14,060 nt of DNA from an uncultured Dysosmobacter sp. (GTDB lineage: Bacteria > Bacillota > Clostridia > Oscillospirales > Oscillospiraceae): positions 1-14,060 of the forward strand of contig CAKSVQ010000049.1 in assembly GCA_934504065.1 (NCBI GenBank), read 5' to 3'. How positions within the stretch are numbered: position 1 is the first letter of the stretch; each line of letters begins with the position of its first letter. A program made the translations under genes and the position numbers. The notes under the pieces are model-generated. The model made no database searches, was not told the DNA's origin, and saw only the letters and a list, made by a program, of their open reading frames with translations. Shown piece after piece: positions 6,244-12,807 of this stretch.

Positions 6244-6308
6244 AATGACACATTAGTTACTTTTTTGTAATGACATATTTAAACAGTTTTCATATATCGC
6301 AACTGTTT
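6244..6308. promoter_or_regulatory. Repeat cluster upstream of the TRAP operon promoter
   Basis: Three elements are packed in 65 bp. AATGACACATT (6244-6254) and AATGACATATT (6269-6279) are direct repeats 25 bp apart with 10 of 11 bases identical. TTAC-N6-GTAA is at 6257-6270. The inverted repeat AAACAGTT (6281-6288) / AACTGTTT (6301-6308) has a 12-bp spacer. All lie 37-100 bp upstream of the predicted -35 box, where activator or repressor sites are common. The binding protein is unknown; HxlR is the nearest candidate. The rest of the 479-bp spacer (6039-6517) shows no coding potential. Confidence 0.4.
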
Positions 6309-6344
6309 CAAATGGCGAATTTTATGCAATGTGATTAGAAAGTA

Positions 6345-6373
6345 TTGCTTTTCGACAAAATCTATTATATAAA
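6345..6373 (+). promoter_or_regulatory. Promoter of the TRAP/dehydrogenase operon
   Basis: TTGCTT (6345-6350), 17-bp spacer, TATAAA (6368-6373), set in AT-rich DNA. The predicted transcript start near 6380 leaves a leader of about 138 bases before dctP, long enough for the structures seen at 6390-6479. Confidence 0.6.
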
Positions 6374-6389
6374 ACACACATGAGGAGCG

Positions 6390-6479
6390 AGCGAATGGGC
6401 CAGTTTTCAACGAACGGTGTTTACGGTAGATTAAAAACGAGATTCGCTTATAAAGAACAGGCGAATGGCTGAAAACTGG
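6390..6479 (+). promoter_or_regulatory. Structured 5' leader with alternative pairings
   Basis: Arms CCAGTTTTCA (6400-6409) and TGAAAACTGG (6470-6479) form a perfect 10-bp outer stem. Inside it ATTCGC (6442-6447) pairs with GCGAAT (6461-6466). An identical copy of that partner, with more pairing (AGCGAAT, 6390-6396, to ATTCGCT, 6442-6448), lies just outside the outer stem. The two partners are mutually exclusive, as in attenuators and riboswitches. No known riboswitch consensus is recognised and no U-run terminator follows. Confidence 0.4.
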
Positions 6480-6517
6480 AAAATTTGAACGCCAAAGAAA
6501 AGAAGGGGGCACTCTCA

Positions 6518-7558
6518 ATGAAAAAGTTTTTTGCACTGGTTCTTACGATGGTCATGCTGGTATCCATGACAGCATGCGGCGGCAAACAGAGCGACTCTCC
6601 AACCACCGGAGAGCAGCAGGCCAATGCTTCCGGAGACGGGACGTATGAGTGGAGCCTTGCCGTGGTCACGGCAGAGAATCATCCCATGACCAAGGCCTGC
6701 ATGACCTTTGCTGACAAGGTACGCGAGGCGTCAGACGGACGCATCAACATCACGGTCTACTACGCCGGACAGCTGGGCTCCGACCCGGAGACCTGCGCGC
6801 AGGTCATGGACGGCACCATTGAAATGGCGTTCCCCTCGGTGGGCAACATGGGCTCTTTCACAGAGCTGGTCTACGCTTACCAACTGCCCTTTATGATCAC
6901 CAACTGGGATCAGTATCTGGAGCTGAGCAAGAGTCAGGAAGCCGCCGATCTGAAAGATGCCATCGGCGAGCAGCTGGGGTGCAAGGTTCTGGCCAGCTGG
7001 AACTCCGGTTTCCGTCACCTGCTGGCGGTGGATAAGCCCATCACGCAGGTCAGCGACTGCAAGGGCAAGAAGTTCCGTGTGGGTGAAAACGACCTGTTCG
7101 TCTCCCTGTTCTCCGCGCTGGGTGCCTCTCCCACCGTCATTGCTTACGGCGAGATCTATACCGCCCTGCAGAACAAGGTCATCGACGCACTGGAAATGGA
7201 CATCTCCGCTGTGTGGATGGAAAAGCACTATGAGGTCGCAAAGAATCTGACCCTGACGGGCCACTTCACCTGGCCGGGCCTGTGCCTGATCAATGACGCG
7301 GCGTGGGCCTCCCTCTCTGCCGACGATCAGGCCCTGTTTGAAAAGGCCGCCGTGGAGACGCTGGATGAAAACATTGCCTACATCGCCCAAACGGAGGAAG
7401 AGACCACCCAGAAGCTGGAAGACGCGGGCGTGACGATCGTGGAGATGACGGACGCCATGTATCAGGACTTCAACAAGGCGGAGGAGCCCGTAATCGAGAA
7501 GTTCACCGGAAACGATTTGGTCCGCGCTTATTACGAAAAGGCCATCGCGCTGCAATAA
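6518..7558 (+). CDS. dctP: TRAP transporter solute-binding lipoprotein, DctP/TRAP family
   Basis: 346 residues from ATG 6518, 8 bases after AAGGGGG; an upstream in-frame TTG at 6485 is unlikely. It has a lipoprotein signal peptide with hydrophobic core at residues 4-17 and lipobox MTAC ending at Cys20, then a Ser/Gly/Gln-rich linker to ~40. The mature part is a DctP-type fold that captures an organic anion outside the membrane and delivers it to DctQM. The KGKKFRV segment carries Arg187, matching the conserved carboxylate-clamping Arg of the family. NGxEN-type residues after the hinge helix are replaced: the region reads VIDALEMDIS (221-230) where C4-dicarboxylate and sialate binders usually have DGxEN/P. 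Ligand is therefore open. It is the first gene of a five-gene operon. Confidence 0.92.
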   Translation: MKKFFALVLTMVMLVSMTACGGKQSDSPTTGEQQANASGDGTYEWSLAVVTAENHPMTKACMTFADKVREASDGRINITVYYAGQLGSDPETCAQVMDGTIEMAFPSVGNMGSFTELVYAYQLPFMITNWDQYLELSKSQEAADLKDAIGEQLGCKVLASWNSGFRHLLAVDKPITQVSDCKGKKFRVGENDLFVSLFSALGASPTVIAYGEIYTALQNKVIDALEMDISAVWMEKHYEVAKNLTLTGHFTWPGLCLINDAAWASLSADDQALFEKAAVETLDENIAYIAQTEEETTQKLEDAGVTIVEMTDAMYQDFNKAEEPVIEKFTGNDLVRAYYEKAIALQ

Positions 7559-7582
7559 GCAGTTTCACCTACAGCACACGCT

Positions 7583-7609
7583 TGCCCGCGGTGGTTGCCG
7601 CCGCGGGCA
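7583..7609 (+). repeat. GC-rich stem-loop between dctP and dctQ
   Basis: Arms TGCCCGCGGTGG (7583-7594) and CCGCCGCGGGCA (7598-7609) form a 12-bp stem with one G-U pair and a TTG loop. No U-run follows and the dctQ ribosome binding site starts right after it. Such intercistronic hairpins often keep the binding-protein mRNA stable, so that it is made in excess over the membrane subunits. Confidence 0.65.
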
Positions 7610-7627
7610 GGAGAGAGGAGTTCAGAT

Positions 7628-8158
7628 TTGAAGGCTTTAGAGAAAATTTCCCTGATCCTGTCAGAGATCGCAAAGTATCTGGCGGTCATCAGTACGGGCA
7701 CCATGTGGCTTGTGACCTGCTACGCTGTTTTCATGCGGTATCTTCTGCGGAATTCCCCGATATGGAGCGATGAGCTGTGCCGCTACGCGCTGGTGTGGCT
7801 GACATTTTACGGCGGCGCGGTAGCGCTGCGCAATCGCTCTCTGGCAAATATGAACCTGCTGGTGAACCTGATCCCGCCGAAGCCGCGGAAATGGTTTAAT
7901 ATCGTAGTCAGCATCTTGGGGCTGGCCCTGCTGACGGCGTTTACCATCTGGGCGGTGCAGCTGGTGGACTCCCGTTCGGTGCAGATCCAGAAAACGCCTG
8001 CCATGGGTATCCCTCTGCCAGTGGTATACAGCTGCCTGCCCATCGGCCTTGGATTGATGGCCTTACAGCAGCTGTGCCTGATTCTACATGATATTTTCAC
8101 GGACCCCTATGAGCTGGCCGGGGAGATCACAGAAGTAACGGAGGGAGATGCGGTATGA
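7628..8158 (+). CDS. dctQ: TRAP transporter small membrane subunit (DctQ family)
   Basis: 176 residues from TTG 7628, selected because GAGAGAGGAG ends 7 bases before it. The alternative TTG at 7595 lies inside the intercistronic hairpin and has no ribosome binding site. Four membrane segments are visible, roughly at residues 15-37, 53-72, 90-112 and 127-150. The loop between segments 1 and 2 has the family pattern: MRY, then PIWSDELCRYALVW, then ALRNRS. DctQ pairs with DctM to form the sodium-coupled permease. The stop overlaps the dctM start (ATGA), so translation is probably coupled. Confidence 0.88.
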   Translation: MKALEKISLILSEIAKYLAVISTGTMWLVTCYAVFMRYLLRNSPIWSDELCRYALVWLTFYGGAVALRNRSLANMNLLVNLIPPKPRKWFNIVVSILGLALLTAFTIWAVQLVDSRSVQIQKTPAMGIPLPVVYSCLPIGLGLMALQQLCLILHDIFTDPYELAGEITEVTEGDAV

Positions 8159-9438
8159 TCCTTGCCATTACATTTGTCATTACCATTGCAATCGGAATGC
8201 CCATTGCCTTCGCACTGGCGGCGGCCGGACTGATGCACGGCATCGACATGGGCACGGCGAATCTTTTTACCACGCTGATCCAGAGAATGTTTGCGGCCTG
8301 CAACTCCACCAGCCTGATGGCGATCCCCCTTTTCATTCTGGCCGGAGAGCTGATGGGTGTGGGCGGCGTGACCGAGCGCCTTTGCGACTGGATCCGGACG
8401 CTGATCGGCCATGTCCGCGGCGGCATGGCGTATGTCACCGTGGTGGTGGGCGCGTTCCTCGGTGCGCTGCTGGGCTCGGCCAACGCTTCCGCAGCCCTGC
8501 TGGGCCGAGTGATGAAGCCGGAGCTGGACAAGGATAATTACTCTCCCGTGTTCAGCACCTGCCTCTGCGCGGCGACCTCGATTCTGGGGCCGATCATCCC
8601 GCCGTCCACCATGTTCATCGTCTACGGCGTGCAGGCTTCTTGCTCGGTGGGCAATATGTTCATCGCGGGCATTATTCCGGGTATTTTGATGGCACTGGCC
8701 TTTGTGGGCATCGTCTTTGCGGACAGCCGGAAGGACGGTGAAAAGTGGACCGTCCGTGTGAGAAGCTCTTTTTCAACCTCCCTGCGGATGTTCTGGCGGG
8801 CGTTTCCCGCGCTGCTGGTCCCGGTGGTCATTATGGGCGGGATTCTGGGCGGCATCTGCACACCCACGGAGTCTGCGGCACTGGCTTCGCTGCTGGCGGC
8901 CATTGAGGGCATGTTCCTCTTCCGTAAAATGCGGCTGAAGGACATTCCGGAGATTCTGAAAAACACGGCGGTCATGAGCGCGGCGATCATGGTGATCGTG
9001 GCCATGGCCAATATCATGGCCTATACCATGTCGCTGCAGCAGCTGCCGCAGATGATCGCAAACTTCCTCATTTCGCTGACCAGCTCCAAGGTTTTGCTGC
9101 TGTTGCTGATCAACATCTTCCTGCTGATCGTGGGCTGTGTGATGGAGAGCTTTGCGGCCATCATTATTCTGGTGCCCGTGCTGCTGCCTGTGGCCGAGTC
9201 TTTGGGACTTACCGCTGTCCACTTCGGCATGATCATGTGCATCAACCTCATCATCGGCCTCATCACGCCTCCCGTGGGCGTGGCGCTGTTCACCACCTGC
9301 CTTGCCACCAAAACGCCGATCGAAAAGGTGATCGGCCCCATCTGGAAATGGGTAGGCGCGGCGTTTGTGGTGCTGATGCTGGTGACCTATGTTCCCGCGA
9401 TCTCCGACTGGCTGCCGAAGGTTCTGGCTGCTTCTTAA
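8155..9438 (+). CDS. dctM: TRAP transporter large permease subunit (DctM family)
   Basis: 427 residues, the usual length of the 12-segment DctM permease that carries the substrate path and is driven by a sodium gradient. Family marks: GMPIAFAL near the N-terminus, MAIPLFILAGELMG (residues ~55-68), FLGALLGSANASAALLG in the re-entrant loop region, ILGPIIPPSTMFIVYG, and GGICTPTESAALASL in the second half. These are the paired, inverted-repeat-like hairpin regions of the elevator-type transporter. It starts in the ATGA overlap with dctQ, preceded by GGAGGGAG. The following gene begins 27 bp downstream. It is intact and has no unusual features. Confidence 0.95.
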   Translation: MILAITFVITIAIGMPIAFALAAAGLMHGIDMGTANLFTTLIQRMFAACNSTSLMAIPLFILAGELMGVGGVTERLCDWIRTLIGHVRGGMAYVTVVVGAFLGALLGSANASAALLGRVMKPELDKDNYSPVFSTCLCAATSILGPIIPPSTMFIVYGVQASCSVGNMFIAGIIPGILMALAFVGIVFADSRKDGEKWTVRVRSSFSTSLRMFWRAFPALLVPVVIMGGILGGICTPTESAALASLLAAIEGMFLFRKMRLKDIPEILKNTAVMSAAIMVIVAMANIMAYTMSLQQLPQMIANFLISLTSSKVLLLLLINIFLLIVGCVMESFAAIIILVPVLLPVAESLGLTAVHFGMIMCINLIIGLITPPVGVALFTTCLATKTPIEKVIGPIWKWVGAAFVVLMLVTYVPAISDWLPKVLAAS

Positions 9439-9465
9439 AATCAAAAAGGAAAAGAGTGTGAGAAA

Positions 9466-10614
9466 ATGTTGGATAAGTTTTCCTTTGCGTGCCACACGAA
9501 AATGGAGTTTGGCCCCGGCGTTCTTGCAAAGCTTCCAGAGGTACTGGCATCGCTGGGGTGCAGCCGGGTCATGCTGGTGACCGATCAGGGCGTGGCCCAG
9601 AGCGGCCTTCTGGAACGGGTGCAGCAGGCCATCGGCGGGAAATACCCCTGCACGGTGTATGACCAAACTCCTGCCGACCCCAATACCGATGCCATTGAAG
9701 AAATTTCCCGTCAGGCGGCGGACGCGGCGGTGGATTGCATCGTGGCTGTTGGCGGCGGCGCGGCGATTGACGCCTCCAAGGGCGCAAGCTGCCTGCTGGG
9801 CAACGGCGGCTCGCTGCGGGATTACGGCGGTGTGAACAAGGTGCCGAAAAAGGGCGTGCCGCTGGTGGCGATTCCCACAACGGCGGGAACCGGAAGTGAA
9901 TTCACGATTTTTGCGGTGCTGTCCGATCTGAAAGACGAGATCAAGTTCACGATTTCCAGCCCCTACATTGCCCCGGATGTGGCGCTGTGCGATCCAGAGA
10001 TGACGCTGACGCTTCCTCCCCGGATCACTGCGGCCACCGGAATGGACGCCATGACCCACGCCGTGGAGTCCTATACCTCCCGCATCGCCACGCCTGTGAC
10101 GGACATCATCTGTCTGGAGGCCATTCGCCTGCTATACCACAATCTTCCGGTGGCGGTGAATAACGGCGCGGACCTGCAGGCCCGAAGCAATGTGATGCTG
10201 GCGGCCTCTCTTGCGGGCATCGTGATGAACGATGCGTATCTGGGACTGTGCCACGCCATCGCAAGTCCGTTGGGAGCCCATTTCCACATCCCCCACGGCA
10301 TGGCCAACGCAGTGATGCTCAGCCATGTGATGGCGTTCAACTTCATGGCCGCTCCCGCCAAATACGGCAGAATGGCCGAGGTCATGGGTGTGCAGACTGG
10401 AAAGGGCTATTATGAGGACGCACAGGCGGCCATTGCCGCAGTGTCGGAAATGTCCTCGCTATGCCACGTGCCCACAACGCTGCGGGAGGTGGGCGCAAAG
10501 GAGGAGGTGCTGGAGCAGGTGGCCAGGGACGCGCTGCTGAGCATCCAGCTCCGCTTCAACTGCCGTTCCGCCAATGTCCAGCAGATTTATCAGTTGGTAC
10601 AGGAAGCCTATTAA
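9466..10614 (+). CDS. Iron-type (group III) alcohol dehydrogenase, substrate unknown
   Basis: 382 residues, typical for the FucO/DhaT/4-hydroxybutyrate dehydrogenase family (PF00465 type), which interconvert alcohols and aldehydes with NAD(P)(H). The dinucleotide loop GGGAAIDASKG (96-106) departs from the common GGGS by Ala99. TTAGTGSE (138-145) is normal. The four metal ligands are all present with the expected spacing: Asp194 and His198 (GMDAMTHAVE), His263 (LCHA) and His277 (IPHG). It lies between the TRAP genes and a CoA-acylating aldehyde dehydrogenase, so its aldehyde is probably passed to or from that enzyme. Relatives that fit the context include 4-hydroxybutyrate dehydrogenase, sulfoacetaldehyde reductase and 1,3-propanediol dehydrogenase. 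Sequence alone does not choose between them. Confidence 0.92.
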   Translation: MLDKFSFACHTKMEFGPGVLAKLPEVLASLGCSRVMLVTDQGVAQSGLLERVQQAIGGKYPCTVYDQTPADPNTDAIEEISRQAADAAVDCIVAVGGGAAIDASKGASCLLGNGGSLRDYGGVNKVPKKGVPLVAIPTTAGTGSEFTIFAVLSDLKDEIKFTISSPYIAPDVALCDPEMTLTLPPRITAATGMDAMTHAVESYTSRIATPVTDIICLEAIRLLYHNLPVAVNNGADLQARSNVMLAASLAGIVMNDAYLGLCHAIASPLGAHFHIPHGMANAVMLSHVMAFNFMAAPAKYGRMAEVMGVQTGKGYYEDAQAAIAAVSEMSSLCHVPTTLREVGAKEEVLEQVARDALLSIQLRFNCRSANVQQIYQLVQEAY

Positions 10615-10657
10615 AAGAAACCGTTACCAAATTACAAAAATAAAGGAGAATGTTATC

Positions 10658-12025
10658 ATGGATGCCAGAGAATATGTCCAGAAGCTTGTGGATCAGGGCC
10701 ACGCCGCGCAGAAGATTTTTGAGACCTATTCCCAAGAGCAGGTTGACACAGCCGTGCGGGCGATCGGCAAAACGATCTATGACCATGCGGAAGAACTTGC
10801 GGCCATGGCCGTGGAAGAGAGCGGCATGGGCAAGTATGAGGATAAGATCGCCAAAAACCGCAATAAGACCCGCAACTGCTGGTATAAGCTCAAGGGCGTA
10901 AAGAGCCGCGGCATCATCAATTACATTGAAGATGAGGCTCTGGTGGAGATCGCAAAGCCCATCGGCGTGATCGCCGCGCTGTGTCCCACTACGAATCCCA
11001 CCATGACCCCGGCACAGAATGCGATGATCGCCCTGAAGGGCGGAAACGCCATCATTGTCTGCCCCCATCCCAGATCCAAGCATACCACCATCAAGAGCGT
11101 GGCCTATATGCGCGAAGAGCTTGAGAAGCTGGGTTATCCCGTGGACCTGATCCAGGTGGTGGAGGACCCCACCATGGAGATATCCGGCCTGTGCATGGCC
11201 ATGAGCGACACCTGTGTGGCCACTGGCGGCCCCGGTGTGGTCAAGGCCGCTTATTCCAGCGGCAAACCCGCCTTTGGTGTGGGCGCGGGCAACATTCAGG
11301 CGCTGATCGACCGGGACGTGGATCTGGATGCCGCGGTGGGCATGATCTTCAAAGGCCGCTGCAACGATAACGGTGTGCTGTGCACCTGCGAACAGTCCAC
11401 GATCTGTCCCAGCGAGATGTACGACGATATGGTCAAGAAGATGCAGGCGCTGGGCGCTTACTATGTGGAGTCCGATGAGGAAGTGGAAAAGGTCCGCACC
11501 AATCTGTTCCCCGGCGGTGTGATCAACAAGCGGGCCATTGGCCGTCCTGCCACGGAGATTGCCGAGCTGTGCGGGCTGACCGTCCCCGAGGACACCAAAA
11601 TGCTGCTGGTCAAGGTAGACCGCTTCGGCAAGGACGAGGTTCTTGCAAAGGAGAAGCTGTGCGTCGTCCAGTGCGCGTATCAGTATGACACGTGGGAAGA
11701 GGGCGCGGAGATCGCCTATCAGAACATTATGAACGAGGGCACAGGCCACTCCATGGCAATCCACTCTAATAACCGCGACCACATCGAGTATGTGGCGGAG
11801 AAGATCCCGGTGTCCCGGTTCGTTGTCAATCAGGTGGGTTCCTCCGGCATCGGCGGCGCCATGGACAATGGTTTGCTGCCTACCGCCACGCTGGGCACGG
11901 GTTCCTGGGGCGGCAACAGCCTTTCTGGCAACCTTTGGTGGAACCATCTGGTCAACATCAGCCGCCTTGCCTATGTGATCCCCGGTAAGAAGGTGCCCAC
12001 GGACGAAGAGGTCTGGGCTGAGTAA
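10658..12025 (+). CDS. CoA-acylating aldehyde dehydrogenase, SucD-like
   Basis: 455 residues from ATG 10658, which follows AAAGGAG; an in-frame upstream start inside the previous gene is rejected. It belongs to the CoA-dependent branch of the aldehyde dehydrogenase superfamily, which converts an aldehyde, NAD(P)+ and CoA to acyl-CoA, or the reverse. Similarity to remembered Clostridium kluyveri SucD (succinate semialdehyde dehydrogenase) runs end to end: TYSQEQVD near residue 24, KPIGVIAALCPTTNP (100-114), PHPRSK (136-141), ATGGPGVVKAAYSSGKPAFG (188-207), GVGAGN (207-212) and an NISRLAY...VPTDEEVWA ending. The catalytic cysteine is Cys242 in NGVLCTCEQS, with an extra Cys at 244. Proteins of this subfamily are also annotated as acylating sulfoacetaldehyde dehydrogenases, so succinyl, sulfoacetyl or another short acyl group is possible. 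Last gene of the operon. Confidence 0.9.
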   Translation: MDAREYVQKLVDQGHAAQKIFETYSQEQVDTAVRAIGKTIYDHAEELAAMAVEESGMGKYEDKIAKNRNKTRNCWYKLKGVKSRGIINYIEDEALVEIAKPIGVIAALCPTTNPTMTPAQNAMIALKGGNAIIVCPHPRSKHTTIKSVAYMREELEKLGYPVDLIQVVEDPTMEISGLCMAMSDTCVATGGPGVVKAAYSSGKPAFGVGAGNIQALIDRDVDLDAAVGMIFKGRCNDNGVLCTCEQSTICPSEMYDDMVKKMQALGAYYVESDEEVEKVRTNLFPGGVINKRAIGRPATEIAELCGLTVPEDTKMLLVKVDRFGKDEVLAKEKLCVVQCAYQYDTWEEGAEIAYQNIMNEGTGHSMAIHSNNRDHIEYVAEKIPVSRFVVNQVGSSGIGGAMDNGLLPTATLGTGSWGGNSLSGNLWWNHLVNISRLAYVIPGKKVPTDEEVWAE

Positions 12026-12040
12026 AAAGTTCCCAGCAGG

Positions 12041-12114
12041 AAAAGGTCTTCTGATCTGATCCTTTTTGTGTCGATGGAAAGACCGTGAGATTCAAAAGAA
12101 TCTCGCGGTCTTTC
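12041..12114 (+). terminator. Tandem hairpins ending the TRAP/dehydrogenase operon
   Basis: First, AAAAGG (12041-12046) pairs with CCTTTT (12061-12066), with extra pairing of TC to GA, and a T-run ends at 12067. This is a plausible intrinsic terminator. Second, a 17-bp stem with one G-U pair (12077-12093 and 12098-12114) closes an AAAA loop. The stem ends in a TCTTTC run. The two together begin 15 bp after the aldehyde dehydrogenase stop. Confidence 0.65.
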
Positions 12115-12256
12115 CGCGTTGTCGCTTTTATCATTATCAGAGGCGGCCTGTCCTGCGGGAAAAACAAGACGGTAGCAGCGAAAAGCGGCAGCCACCTTGC
12201 ATGTGGATTTATGCATGCCTGTCTTGTGTGCTGGGAGCGATTGAAAAATGGGGGGG
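12115..12256. other. Intergenic spacer with no recognised content
   Basis: 142 bp between the operon terminators and the convergent GNAT gene. It contains a seven-G run (12250-12256) and a weak GCATG/CATGC repeat. I see no gene, promoter or convincing terminator for the minus-strand transcript. Confidence 0.4.
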
Positions 12257-12754
12257 TTATGTGCGGGCCAGTTTTTTCAAATAGAAGCGGTTCATGGTGC
12301 TGTGCACCACGGAACAGGGCTTTTCGATTTGATGAAAGCCCACTTTTTCATAAAGCTGCAGCGCGGCGGTCAGGTTCGTGTGCGTTTCAAGGTACAGCGC
12401 GGTGTAGCCAATGGAGACCGCCCAGTTTTCGGCGATCTGCATGAGCGCTTTTCCGTAGCCCTTTCCCTTGACGGAATCATCCAGATAGAGCTTTTGCAGT
12501 TCCGCGCAATTTTCAATGCCATCAAATTCCGCGATGCCGATGCCGCCGATGACCTGTCCCTCCGTGTCCAGCGCGACGAAATAGACGCGCCCGGCCGGAT
12601 CGCGGTCATAATACGTGCTTAAATGATCCAGTTCAGGGTCAAAGTATGCCGTTCCGGGAATATTCAAATGGAACTTTTCTAAATTTGCACGAATGATCCC
12701 GGCGATTTTTGGATCGTCCGCGGGTGTGATCTTTCTATAATTCAACAGGGCCAT
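12257..12754 (-). CDS. GNAT-family N-acetyltransferase
   Basis: 165 residues with the GNAT fold that transfers an acetyl group from acetyl-CoA to an amine. Seen: strand-rich N-terminal half, GGIGIAEFDG (70-79) on beta-4, and acetyl-CoA motif A with AELQKLYLDDSVKGKGYGKA (84-103), where KGKGYG fits R/QxxGxG. The C-terminal AALQLYEKVGFHQIE (130-144) is the usual motif B region. The acceptor cannot be told. The ATG directly abuts the GAGAGG ribosome binding site (spacing 0); a TTG three codons inside gives a spacing of 9 and may be the true start. It follows the fumarase gene by 53 bp on the same strand and may be co-transcribed with it. Confidence 0.88.
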   Translation of the reverse strand: MALLNYRKITPADDPKIAGIIRANLEKFHLNIPGTAYFDPELDHLSTYYDRDPAGRVYFVALDTEGQVIGGIGIAEFDGIENCAELQKLYLDDSVKGKGYGKALMQIAENWAVSIGYTALYLETHTNLTAALQLYEKVGFHQIEKPCSVVHSTMNRFYLKKLART

Positions 12755-12807
12755 CCTCTCTAATAAATTGAGTGTCCTTATGCTGCTGCCGTGCCGATGG
12801 CAGGGTC

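Noticed and set aside
6234..6262. TTGACT followed 17 bp later by TTACTT as the TRAP promoter
   Set aside because: The -10 match is poor, and the TTGCTT-17-TATAAA promoter downstream is clearly better.
8773..10059. Minus-strand open frame spanning dctM and the ADH gene
   Set aside because: It crosses a real intergenic gap and two conserved genes, and its translation is His/Gln/Arg-rich shadow sequence.
9466..12025. Ethanolamine/propanediol-type microcompartment pathway
   Set aside because: No shell proteins, no lyase and no encapsulation-peptide-like N-terminal extension on either dehydrogenase.
12085..12444. Plus-strand frames between the aldehyde dehydrogenase and GNAT genes
   Set aside because: They run through the terminator hairpin and antisense to the GNAT gene, with Arg/Ser-rich translations and no ribosome binding site.
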